Part shown: positions 1 to 12,000 of the stretch, one piece after another | Numbering within the stretch: the first letter of the stretch is position 1 | Layout of the letters: each line of letters begins with the position of its first letter | Assembly: GCA_003117195.1 (NCBI GenBank) | Contig: BDSI01000076.1 | Coordinates: 496,001 to 560,000, forward strand | Direction: 5' to 3' | From: Eudorina sp. 2006-703-Eu-15 | Lineage: Eukaryota; Chlorophyta; Chlorophyceae; Chlamydomonadales; Volvocaceae | DNA: 64,000 bases | Translations under genes and position numbers: made by a program | Notes under the pieces: generated by a model | What the model saw: only the letters and a program-made list of their open reading frames with translations | Database searches by the model: none | Told to the model about the DNA's origin: nothing

Positions 1-3000
1 ATTGGACTCCACCCCCACCCCAGCTACGCCTCATAAGCCACAGCATTACCACCAAGCCCCGGCTTGCAGTCGCTCGGGTCCCCGGAGACTGCAAAGGGGC
101 CCCCGCCAGCCGACCCGCGGGCACACTGCCGTGCCGTGCCGTGCCACATGTCGTGCCGCGTGCCGTGGCCGCTGTGTATTTGTCCGCGTGCCCCGCTCCA
201 TCCTACCAAGCCAGCCTCACAGCGCCCCACCGCCCCCGCCCCGCGTCACCGCCCCCGCCCCGCCTCACCGCGCCCCGCCCCGCCCCCCGCCTCAGTGCCC
301 CGCCCCGCCCCCCTCCCCCATTCACCTGCGCCCGCAGCAGCATCCCAATCAGGCTGTCCCTCTCCCGGGTGAGGGCCGACACCTCCCGACTGAGAGACGA
401 CACGTGGCCCCGCAGCTGCTCGAAGCGCTGCTGACCCGCGGGTCCGCCCGCGGCGGCGCTCATGGGCCGGCGGTCCAGCCCGTCTGCAGTCCACGACAGA
501 GGAGGACCAGCGGGGGGGCGACCACGGGGCACGTAAGCCAGGGGCGGCACGGGAGGCCACCCGGGGGGGGGGCACACTACGGGGTGGCGACGCGGTAGCA
601 GACCTGCCGGAAAAACCCACACCACGCAGTTGGAGCTCGCATCCACGCCGCGCTGCTTGTTTCGCGCAGGGGTGGCAGCGCGGTCGCACCGCCGGGCGCC
701 CGCACGCGCCCCCGGACTTTCTTTCCTTCCCACAGGCACCACCACGTGGTGGTGTGGTGGCACCATTCTCCTCTGTCCACCTGTGCGGATGTGTCCGGGT
801 CCATCCAGGGCTTGGGACCAACCACCAACCACCAACCAACCCGTACACCCGCCCGCCCACCCAAGCACCCACCGCTGCCGCGTCCCGCACCATAATGCGT
901 ACCCCAGCTCTGGCAGAACTGGCAAAGCCACCCATCCCCCTTCTTACCCAAACCACCCGTATTGCTTTGCCAGCCCACCCACCGTCGCCGGAGCCCGAGC
1001 CGCGCCGCCGCTGTCCCTGGCCGCCGACGCCACCGGCTGCCCCCGCCAGGCCCGCCATCGCCATCGGAGGCAGCGGCCGCCCGGACGCCACCGCCTCCTC
1101 AAGCGCCTGTGGGAGGGGACGGGGCGCCACCGGCGAGGCGGCGTTCCGGTGGAGGTTGAGGTCCCGCGGTCGGAAGGGTTTTGAATGTGATGGCGCGGCG
1201 CTCGTGCACGTACGACATACGAAAGCCGTACATATCTTTGATGAGGAGGGAGTGCCAGTGATCTCTTGTTGGGTCCTCTGTGAATTCTTCATTCAATCGG
1301 TCATTCCGTCACGACACGCGGCGGCGCAGTTCTGTGCACATCGCAGCGACGGAGCTCACCCTGGAGCAGTCGTTGGTCCGCCCCTGCGGGCCGCTCCCCG
1401 CCCTTTCCCTGGACCGGCGCCTCCCCCCCTCCCACCTGCAGCCGCTCCCGCAGCTCGTCGCGCTCCGACTCGGCGTTGTTGGCGCGGCCCTCCATTGCCG
1501 ACATCTGCGCGAAGATGAAACAAAGGCACACGAAACCGATCGGACGCCGTGGATCTTGCCTCCATGGTATACAAAACCAAGGAAAACTACGAGCAAAACC
1601 GCGTAACGCGACGGACCCGCTGAAAACCGTATAAGGCGACGGATCCGCTGAAAACTGCGTAGAGCGACGGACCCGCCCACCTGAACGAGCGCCTCCCGGG
1701 CCCTCCGCAGCGCGAAGCTGCCCACGTTGATCGCCGCGGGGTTGAGCATCCGCCTCGCCTGGTTGCCCCCGCCCTCGCCCCCGCCGTCGTCCGAGCCCTC
1801 CCCGCCGGCAAGCTCCGGCGCCACGCCCGCCAGGCCCCGCCAGCGCGCCAGCTCCGACTTGGTCACGTCCAGCTCCCGCCGTACGGCGGTTAGTTGACTG
1901 TTAAGATGCTCCACCTGCAGCGCATCGGTTCGTAGCGTACCGCACATCCTTGTTCGTGAACTACGGTATAGTCACCGAGGTTGTGGCGAAGCAACCCCGA
2001 CCCTGACCCCGAGCTCCGAAACCCCCCAAGTGCCGTCCATACCGTACAAGCAGCACGCTCAGCCCGTCGCACGCATGCCTGTCCCTGCGCCCAACCACGG
2101 CTCCACCATGACCCGCCAAAACCCCTCATCACCCATCGCCCAGGACGTTTTTCCGCCCGAACATCGACCAGGATATCCAGTCACACCACCGCCACCCCTG
2201 GAACTAGGGTGCCATCACCATCAGAAAACCGCCACCTCCACCACCACGACCATCACCATCGCGAGCAGCAGCCGCCCCGACCTCACCAGGTTCTTGAGCC
2301 GCGCGTCCACGCCCGTGCCCCCTTGCTCCGCCGCCCACTCGGCCGCCGCCTGCGCCGCAGCCCGCTGCAGCGCCCCCTCCGCGTTGTCCGCCCGCCTCGC
2401 CGCCGCCGCCTGCGTGGCCTCCGCAGTGGCCAGCTGCCGCTGCAGGGAGGCCAGCTCGTTGTGCATCATGGCCACAGCCTGGACATTCTCCTGCGGGGAC
2501 CCGGTACGGGAGAGGGATACGACAGTGGTACGGCAGCGGTGACGAGGGCGGTACGACAGCGGTGGCTGTCTTAGAAGCTGGGGAGTCGGAACCCAGATTG
2601 GGGGTGGGGATTCCAGTTGCCGCCCTCACACCTCGCGGCTCAGATTTGCTTCATCCAACCACTCAAGGCGCACAAGTTTGACACAACAACAGTAACGGTT
2701 ACAACAACAGTACACCGGGCCAGATCTGCTCGGGGCACCGAGCGTGACGCGCCTAGCTGGTCGCGAGACAAGCTGCAGCGACGGAGCGATGCACCCATTT
2801 CCTTCCCCGCCCAACCCGCCCCCCGGGCTCACCGCAAGCCGTGCAGCTTGGTTGTTCGCTGCGGTGGAGGGGTCCGAGTCGTCGGCACCCGCCATGTCAG
2901 CCAACGGGGAGGACCCCAGAATGTTCTGCCAGGGCCAGAGGGGTGGGGTGGAGGCGCAAAGGAAGCAATTGCGGGTTCGGCTTGCGGAGGTTTGATGGAA

Positions 3001-6000
3001 CGCTGCGTGAGGGCGGGGTGAGGGCTCGACTTGCAGGCCGGTGGATGAGAGAGAGCTACCCGTAGACCCCACCCGGCCAGCAGGGCGGAGCAGGGTATCC
3101 CGACCCGGGGGCTGTAGGGGTGAGAGCAACGGAACGCCGACTGGGGGTATGGTAGATGGATCACATGTTGCATGGACCCCCACGGGCCATCCGGAATGAG
3201 TACTTTGGTGTTGAAGAGGCAGGTGGGGCGCAGCGCAGGGCGCAGGGTGCGGCATTGACGCCACCAGGACATGGGTAGGCCCCGGGTAGGGCAAGGGTAG
3301 GGCAGTCTCGGTCCGCGAGGAGTCCCCCGGACGACCTCACCTCCAACATGCCCACCATCTCCTTGACCTGAGGGACAGCAGCAGCAGCCGCAGCGGAGGC
3401 AGCGAGAGCAGGCAGAGGCGGCGACAACATCAAGGCAAGGTCGGACTCTGCTGTTACATCCCGCTATGCGGTGGGTGAAACGGGACCGTAGGCAGCGCTG
3501 TGCTGGAACAACTGGAGCAGCAAGCAACACAGCGCGACCGGCCGACCCGCCCGTTGACCCCATCACTGCACAGCCGGCATATGCCCCTCAGCCCGCCAGC
3601 CATCCAGTCATACTAATCCCGCCGTCCGTCGTCATCCCCTCCCGCCCGCCCTCACCTGCTCCGAAAGCAACCTGTACGGCTCCAGCTCTGCCAACCGCTC
3701 CCGGGCGACCTCCAACTCCTGTCGGTACTTGTGGTCCCGGCGCCGCAGCTCGTCCCGCTCGTCCCGCATCGTCCGTACCGCCGCAACCACCTCCTGCATC
3801 ACGTCATGTGTTACCGTAGTGTCGTAAATTCTGACTTTACCCTGTTAGAATTCCCCTGTTTGAATTCCCCTGTTAGAATTCCCCTGTTAGGATTCCCCTG
3901 TTAGGATTCCCCTGTTAGAATCCCATCAGCGGCCGGAGCTGCCAGCCGCGTTGCCAACCATTTCGTCAAAGTGAAGGCACGAAGGACCTACTGGTTATAC
4001 TCCATCGCGAAACACTGAACACGCGGTATGCATTACACGCCATGTACTACACTGTACTGCACTGTACTGCAGTTGCCACGTCTGCACCGCACCTCGGGAG
4101 GTATCTGCTCGTTCGGCCGGGGGGCCAGCTGCCTGCCTTGGCCCCCCGCCCGCCCCACACAGGCGATGCGCGCGATGCTCCGGAGCGCCGCCGCCGGGGT
4201 GGCAGCGCCGGCGGAGTTGAGGGAGGAGCTGGAGGCGCTGCGGCCCGGCGGGCGGGAGGGTGGCAGGTTGAGGTCGGGGGGTGTGGGCGGCAGGTCGTCG
4301 TACACGTCGCCCTGCGGGCGACCCGTGATCACCTGAGCGCCGGGGGGCAAGGGGATTCGGAAGGTTGGGTTGGAGAAAGAGGAAATCAAGGGACTGAAGC
4401 AAATAGACCCGTTATTGTTTAAGTTGCCGGGCCATGATGATTTTGGGAGGGTTGCGGAGGCGGGCAGCGTGTGCTCGGAAATCTCTGCCCTCCAGCGGAC
4501 GGACCCACGGGTCGGTCGCCACCCGCCAACCTCGACGCACAAGACCCCAGACCTCCGTCGAAAGCGCGCGCTCTCGCCCCCGAGTACAACTGCGGCCTGG
4601 CGCGACCCACAGTTCACCACACAGTAACACCGCACAGCCGGCGGTTTTAACCGTGCTTCCATCCGCCCTCACAACCGCTCCGCCTGTGCACTTATCCACG
4701 TACATTGGCCAAGGACATACACGCACCTCCAACCGGTCTAGCAGTCGGGCCTTATCAATCTCCAGTCGCGCCAACCGCTCCGCCAGCGCTGCCGCATGGC
4801 CATGGCCGTGGCCATGGCCTCCCCCGCCGCCGCCGCCGCCACCCGCGTCGCCGCCGTTGCCGAACGTGCCGCCCATGCCGCCGCCGCCGCCCGCCTCCTT
4901 CCGCAGCGCCGCCAGCTCCGCCTTCAGACTGGCCACCTGCTTCTGGAGGGCCGCCGCGGCGGCGCCGCTGAGGGCGCCCCCGACTGCGCCGGAGCCCTTG
5001 ACGTAGCTGTTCACGGAGACCTGGCCGTTGGCCGGCGGGGGCCGGGCAGGGGTGAGGCGGGACGGATCGTTGTTGATGCGGGTCGTGTACGGTATCTGGC
5101 CAACGAGTTTGATTCAGGCAAAGGTGTGGAAAACAGAGCTCCAGCTAAGCTGCAGCGCGCTGAGACTGGTCGGTGTAACTGGAAGAATAGGAAATGCCCC
5201 AACACCCCAAGGAAGGTCGCGTTGGTCACGTACGGCACAGCACGGCACGACGTGCGAGACAAAGGTCGAAGAGCGCAAGAGTCGGAACCATATGCCCAGA
5301 AACGAGCCCAGGCGATGGGGATTAAAAACAAAACCCAGGAACCCAGGCTGTGGAGTTACGCGCGGCGGCGCCGAGATGCCGTGCATGGAAACCCGGAGAC
5401 CCGGAGACCCACGGGTCGCTCGGCTCTGGCTGACAGGTCAAAGTGATTGACCTCCTGACCCACGGGTCGGCCGCACCTGGTTGACGACGTCCATGGCCCG
5501 TGTGGCGAACCCCAGGGTGTTGAACGTCTCCTCGATTTGGTCACTGCAGGGAGGGGCGGCCCGCCGGGGGGATGCAAAAAGGGCCTTGCACTGAGGTGTG
5601 GGTCAAGCGGTCAACACAGGTCAAACGGGTTCTCGCGCCGCACCGACCCGACCCCAGGGTCAGCTGCAGTCGTGCGTCGCGGCAAAGACCGCGTACAGGG
5701 AGGGATTCAGAGAGCTACACTTTGGGGGCGGCACGCGGATGGCACCCTGGGCATGCCGGGATCGCGTCGTCTGCCTCGACGGGCGGCCTTACAGAAGTCG
5801 TGCGGCCCTTCACTCAACCCTCCACCCAACAACATTCCCCTCCGCGTTCATTCAAACGACAGCCCCCTCCAAGCTGAGGAACTGCCCCTTGGCCCCCGGC
5901 ACACCACCTCCCTGGTTCGTTCTTTGGGTTTATTTCTTTTTTCAATTTAACCACCTCCCTGGGCTGTCATTGTAACCCCTCCCTGGACCGGACCCCGACC

Positions 6001-9000
6001 CATGGGTCCTGGAAGAGCACACCCACATGGACGGGTTGATGGTGGCGATGATGGCGGTCTTGGAGTTGCCGCCCAGGCAGGGCTGCAGCAGCCGGGTCAG
6101 CTTGGAGTTGCGGTAGGGGATGAACTCGCCCACGCGCCCCTCCGCCAGTCTGTCAGGAAAAGGGTACAACGGTACGGCACGCGGAATGCCGTACGGTACG
6201 GCAGTACTCAATCACACGCGAGGGTCCTCCCGTGGGCGCACGTGTGTCCCCCCATGAGCAAACTGCGCACATATGGCTCTCGCGCGTCGCTTCACATGCG
6301 CATGCGCGGCCCTCCCCGCCCCCTTCCGACGGCCCATCCCGGGGGCCCACCTAGTCTGAAGCGGCCGGGCCCCGCCCTCCGGGCTGCCCACCCCCTTTCC
6401 TTCGAAGCCCACCCACTTTGAAACTACCGTCCCCAGCATGAGCAGCGAGATGTTGATGTTGGTGCCCTCCACGAACCGCGCCCCCGAGGAGCCGGTCTTG
6501 GCCAGCCGCTCGCTTCCCGCCAGGTCCACGAACGACACCATGGACGTGTGGAGCAGGTCGTTGGAGGTGGCTAGGGGGCGGGGGGCGCGGGGGGGACCGA
6601 AGGGGGGGCGTGTGTGCGGGGGAGGCGGGGCGGAGGTTGTGTGTGTGTGTTGTGTGTGTGTGTTTATGTGTGTTTTGGGTGTTTGAACGGGGTTGTATCC
6701 CCCTCTCCCTGCCTCTATCCTAATCCCAACCCACCCTCAAACTTTCTATCCCCATTCCTCTCTCCGACTCTCCCTCCACCAATGCAGCAACATTCAGGTC
6801 AGCTGCTAAGGCTACCGCCAACAGTTCAGCCAATGCCGTCGCGCTACACCTTGTAACCCCAGACACAGCCGCCTCACCTTCTCGTGTCTCCAGGGCCAGC
6901 CGCACGATGGTGTGGCTGCGGCTGCTGACCTCGTTCATTGCCGTACTGCCCACGGAGCGAGAGAAGGCGCCCCGCTGCACCAGCGCCATGGCGGAGGGCA
7001 TGTCCGGCACGGAGTGCTCGTCCAAGCCACTGACCCGTACACCGACCCGCGGGTCGTCCTGCAGCGCCAGCGGCGCACCCGACGGCCGGCCCAGCCGGTC
7101 GTACGGCCCGCCCCCGGGCGCCAGCAGATCCCGAAGCTGCTCGTTGTACAGCTCCAGCATGGAGATCTGCATGATGCAGGGATCATGGTACGACGGAGAT
7201 GGGGCAGTACGACGATGGTCGGTGGGATTGATTGTACGAGCACAACGGGTCCACATCCCCACGTGCGATGATGTGTGTATGTGAACGGGCAAAGAAAACG
7301 TGCGTGACACAGACCCGGACTTGTGTTCGCAGCTCCAAACGCATCGACCGCTCTCCTCCACCGGCTGTGCCTGCCTTAGCATGCCAGCAGAAGCTCCGGT
7401 GATCGCGTCACAGCCCGATTGTCAACACGTAAAACAGCGAGACCGCCCCACACGCCGTCGCAACCCGCCTACACACCCACCTTGACGGTGTACTTCTCGG
7501 CTCCGTTCTTGACCTTGGTGAGCGTCTGTCGAAAGGGGGGGTTTGGAAGGTGGGGGTTTCGGGTTGGGGGTGGACAGGATGGTTGGACGACGCAGTAAGG
7601 CGCTGACGGCAAGAAAACGCGCGGGCCGGACGCGCGCCTCCGAACCTCCCTTTGCCAATAAGGACAGTGAAATCGCGAAACAATCACCGAAAAAAGGGTT
7701 CCGAACCTCCTGACCTCCCACCTGCAGCGCCTTGAACAGGTAGGTCAGCGACATCGCGATGGTGCCGTCGCCGTACTGACCGTCGCTGCCGAACATCGTG
7801 AAGGTCTTGCCTGAGGTCGGGACGGGACGGGGGGAGGGGGGCGGGGCATTGCATGAACCGCATTCAGACGGCGCGGCGCAGGCACGGGGACCCGGGAAGG
7901 AAAGTCACCACAGCCCAGACACGGGACGGTGGGTGAGTCGGGGAAATGCGCCAGAGGGCCCCGGCGGGGGCCGGGGAATGCGGAGGGTAAGACCCGTCAG
8001 CCGAGGGCGACTCCAGCGGCCGGGAGGACAGGAAGCTATAAGTCCCAACGAATCCGGGACCCAGCAGAGGCGGGCCGTACCCGCAATGTCAACCAAGGCA
8101 GTAGCAGCCAAGGCCTTAACCCTCCCGCCTCCACCATCTCCTTAACCCGCCCCCCCCCGCCCCCTCCTCCCTTTGGTCCCGGTTGCCTTGGGCCCCGCCC
8201 CTGGCCCCAGCGCCCCCCGGCCCCGACCCACCACTGCCCGTCTGGCCGTAGGCGAAGACGGTGGTGTTGACCCCGCTGAGGGAGGCGTCCATGAGGGGCA
8301 CCACGTGGGCCGCCCACAGCTGCTTGGTGGAGCTGCCGGGACCCATCACCAGGTCGAACGAGTAGAGCCGGTCCGCCGAGATGTGCCGCTGCGTGGAGTT
8401 GACCGCCGCCTCCTTCAGCCGTACAGTACGGCTACACAGTACGGACGTGGCCGGGCGCGGTGGCCATGGCAAGGCGGGTCGGGACCAGGCGCGGTGGCCA
8501 TGGCGGCGGCGGCGGCGCCAGCGATGTGTCGGCGGCAGCGCGGGTACCCGGGAGTGAGAGGGAGGGGCGAGCAGCGGAGGCGGGGGAAGGTGGGAGAGGC
8601 AGGGGTGGGGTGGCGGATGATGAGGAGGAAAAGGACCGGCAGTACCGCGCCGTATGGTCATTCAGGGCAAAGAGTCCAGGATTCAGAGACAACGCCATGC
8701 AATGCGGTGCGCTGCGAATGAGGTCGACCTCACTCACATCGCATCGCATCGCATCGACATGCATTGCATGGCGTTGTATCAATTCATACACATGCCCTAA
8801 GGAGAGTCCGTCCACATCCCCGTGTCACATCAGGTATCACAGCCCACCCCTGCACCCCACTGACTTGTCCGGGTCGATGTGCCAGGCGTCCGCCTCGCTG
8901 GGTCGCGGCACCGGCCGCGCGCGCACCGCCACACGAATGCGCTCCCGGGAGGGCGGCGGCGCAGTGCGCAGCGGCGTCATTGGCGCTGTCGCCGCCGCCG

Positions 9001-12000
9001 CCGCGGCCGCCGCCGCCGCCGCGGCGGCGGCGGCGCTCCGCCCGCCAGCACTGCCGTACAGGCGGCTCTGCAGCATCTCCAGACGGCCCGACGGCAGCCG
9101 GGATACAGCGTAGATGGCGCCGCCGGCGGCGGCGTCTGAGTCGGCGGCGGCGGCCGCCGCTGCCGCCGCTCGGCGAGCCGCTTCGACGGCAGAGATCTGC
9201 TTCAGCAGCCGGCCCGTCTCGACGTCACTGAATGACCGGGACCGTCGCAGTTCGGCGAACCCGCTGAAGCCGCCGCCGCCGCCATCGTCATCGATGGTCA
9301 CGGGCAGCGGCGGGAACTTGGCGTCGAACTCGGCCGCCGCCTCGGCGGCGCGCTTCGCCGCCGCCGCCGCCTGAACACGAATGGTCTCCAGCGCGTCGTC
9401 TTCGCTGTCGGCGTCGTCGAGCTTCGGCAGCTTTCTCGCCGAGACCACCGCCGCCGGCTTCGTTGGCGCCGCCTCCGTCACCTCCTCACCCTCGTCGTCG
9501 CCGTCCTCGCCCGCCGGCTCCGCCTCCGCCGCATCGTCATCCCCCGTCATCGACCCGGCAACCGACCTTTGCGCCGCCGCCGCCTCTGCCGTACGAGCGC
9601 TCCGCTGGCGCGGTGTCACGCGATCCGGCGGCGGCGCGCCCGGCGGGCTGGGAAGCACTGGGCCACTGTCGGCCCGTACGACATCGTCATCATCGCCGTA
9701 CACGTCCGACGCCTCCGCCACCTGCACCGCCGTCGGGGGCGTCGGTGTCCGCGATGGCAACTTGTCGGGGGTGGCTGGCGCCGCCGCCGCCGTCGCCGCC
9801 TGTGCCGTACTCAGCCGACTCGACGTCGCCGGACGAGATGCACCCGCGCTGCGGCGGCCATCCCGCGACGCCTGGCGGCTGCCGTCGTCGCTGTTGAACT
9901 CCTCATCGTCGTACGAATTGAAATCCTCGTCGTAGTCATCGTCGCCGTCGGACTTCCTGCGTCCTCGCGCCTCCGGCGCCGCCGCCGGCTCCTCGTCCCC
10001 GAGCACAAGCTTTTCGCCGCCTGCTAACGGCGGTGGTTTCGGAGCATGCGGCGCCAGAGTCACACCCTCTGCTGTCTCCTTCTCATCCTTCCCGTCTTCC
10101 CGTTCGGAGTCCGCGTCCCGCCCAAGGCCCGACGGTTCCTTTGACGGGGGCGCCAGCATCGCCGCCGTTTCGCTGAAACCGCTGTCCATGCTCGCCGCTT
10201 GCCGCAGCCCTGCAACGTCCGAGATGCCTGCCGCCAACGTAGGCGGTGGGGTTTCCTCTTCACCTTCCTCCTCTTCTTTTTTCGCCGTCTCCGCCTCCTC
10301 TTCCTCCTCCTCCTCCTCCTTCTCCTCCTCGTCCTCAGGCCCGAGGCGCAGCCGTTCAGCCCCAGCCTTGGCTTCCGCCGCCTCCTTCTGCCGCCGCTCC
10401 TCCGCCTCCTTGAGGCGCCGCTGGTACGCCTCCCGCGCCTTCTCCTGCGCCTCCCGCAGCCGGCGCGCGTCCGCCTCCGCCTCTGTCTCCTCCGGTTTGC
10501 CGCCCGCCTCCTTCTCCTCCTCCTCCTCCTCCTCCTCCTCTTCATCCTCCTTGGCCTGCTTCTTGCCGTCGCCGCCGTCCTCATCCTCGTCTTCATCGCC
10601 TTTACCTTTCTCTTCGCTGCCGGGCCCCTGCTCCTCCTCCTCTTTCTCACTCTTCTCGTCTCCGACAGGCTCCTGCCGCGGCGGCTGCAGCCGCAGCACC
10701 TCGTCATCATCATCGTCCGCGGCAACAGAAGCAGCATCAGGCTTGGCCTTTGCCTCCGCTTCGGCTTTCGCCTTGGCTTCCGCCTCCTTGCGCTGCTGCT
10801 CTGCCAGCGCCAGGCGCTGCCGGTACGCCTCCCGCGCCCTTTCCTGCGCCTCCCGCAGCCGGCGCTCATCCGCGTCCGGGCCGTCGTCGTCCTCTTCGTC
10901 GTCCTTCTTCCCCGCCGCCTTCCCATCCTTATCATCATCTCCGGCCCCAAGGATGAGGCGAGCAGGCGCCGCCTTGGATTGGGCATCTGCCTCGCGCTTC
11001 CGTGCCTCCTCCTCCTCCTTACGGCGCCGCTCGCGCTCCTCCTCCTCCTCCCTCTGTCGCTGCCGCTCCTCCTCCTCCTCCCTCTGTCGCTGCCGTTCCT
11101 CCTCCTCCTTCCTCTGTCGCTGCCGTTCCTCCTCCTCCTCCCTCTGTCGCTGCCGTTCCTCCGCCTCCTTCCTCTGTCGCTGCCGTTCCTCCTCCTCCTC
11201 CCTCTGTCGCTGCCGTTCCTCCGCCTCCTCCTTCTGCCGCTGCCGCTCCCGTTCCACCTCACTGTCTTCCGCATCCGGTGCCGACGGCTTCCGGGCTGTC
11301 AGCTTCCGCTTCTCCTCGTCTTCCTCGTCGCGGCCCTGCGACCGACACCAGGCGCGCGACGATGCGCAGCATCGCGCCGGCCGGGGCCGTGCAATGAAGG
11401 GCTGCTGGGGGATGACACACGCCGGGCACCGCACATGCCCAAGGGCATCACAGCGTCCCATCCGCGACAGCGATGAGGGCTTGTGCGCATGCTTAAGAAT
11501 CCCCCTGGCATACCGTATACCCTGGCTGGCAGAAAGGACGCCCGGGACATCCACGTGGCCCCACGACATCGGCCTGGCCGAGGGACGCCCGCGGCCTCAC
11601 CTCGTCATCCGCCTCCTCGATGGGCATCAGGGGCCCGAAGCCGTGGTCCCCCCTGGAGCCGCCCTCCGGGTCGTCCAGGTCCTCAGCCCGCAGCTCGTCC
11701 TCACCCGCCCGGACCGAGTCCTGCAGCGCACCACACCGCCGGGGCCCCACCACCGGGCACGGGGGGGGGGAGGGTCCGCATCTCCGCCAGTGAGGTCGGC
11801 GGGTCGCAGTACCACGGCCACTGCCGGCCACTGCCCCGCAGGCCCGTGGCTCAGCCGACCCCCGCAGGCGGTTCCCCACCATATGGTACGCCACGCAGAC
11901 AGCCACGCATGCACTCACGCGGTCACCCCCCCACACACACACACACCCATTTTGCACGCCCACAGCCCGCTCGCCATGCATCCATCCACACACCAACACC

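Noticed and set aside
2..598. 198-codon plus-strand ORF at the left edge, Pro/Arg-rich
   Set aside because: It is antisense of the last visible kinesin exon and its intron, and composition follows CCCGCCC-type DNA.
3841..3924. CRISPR-like array
   Set aside because: The repeats are contiguous 15-mers without spacers, in a spliced eukaryotic gene. They are a minisatellite.
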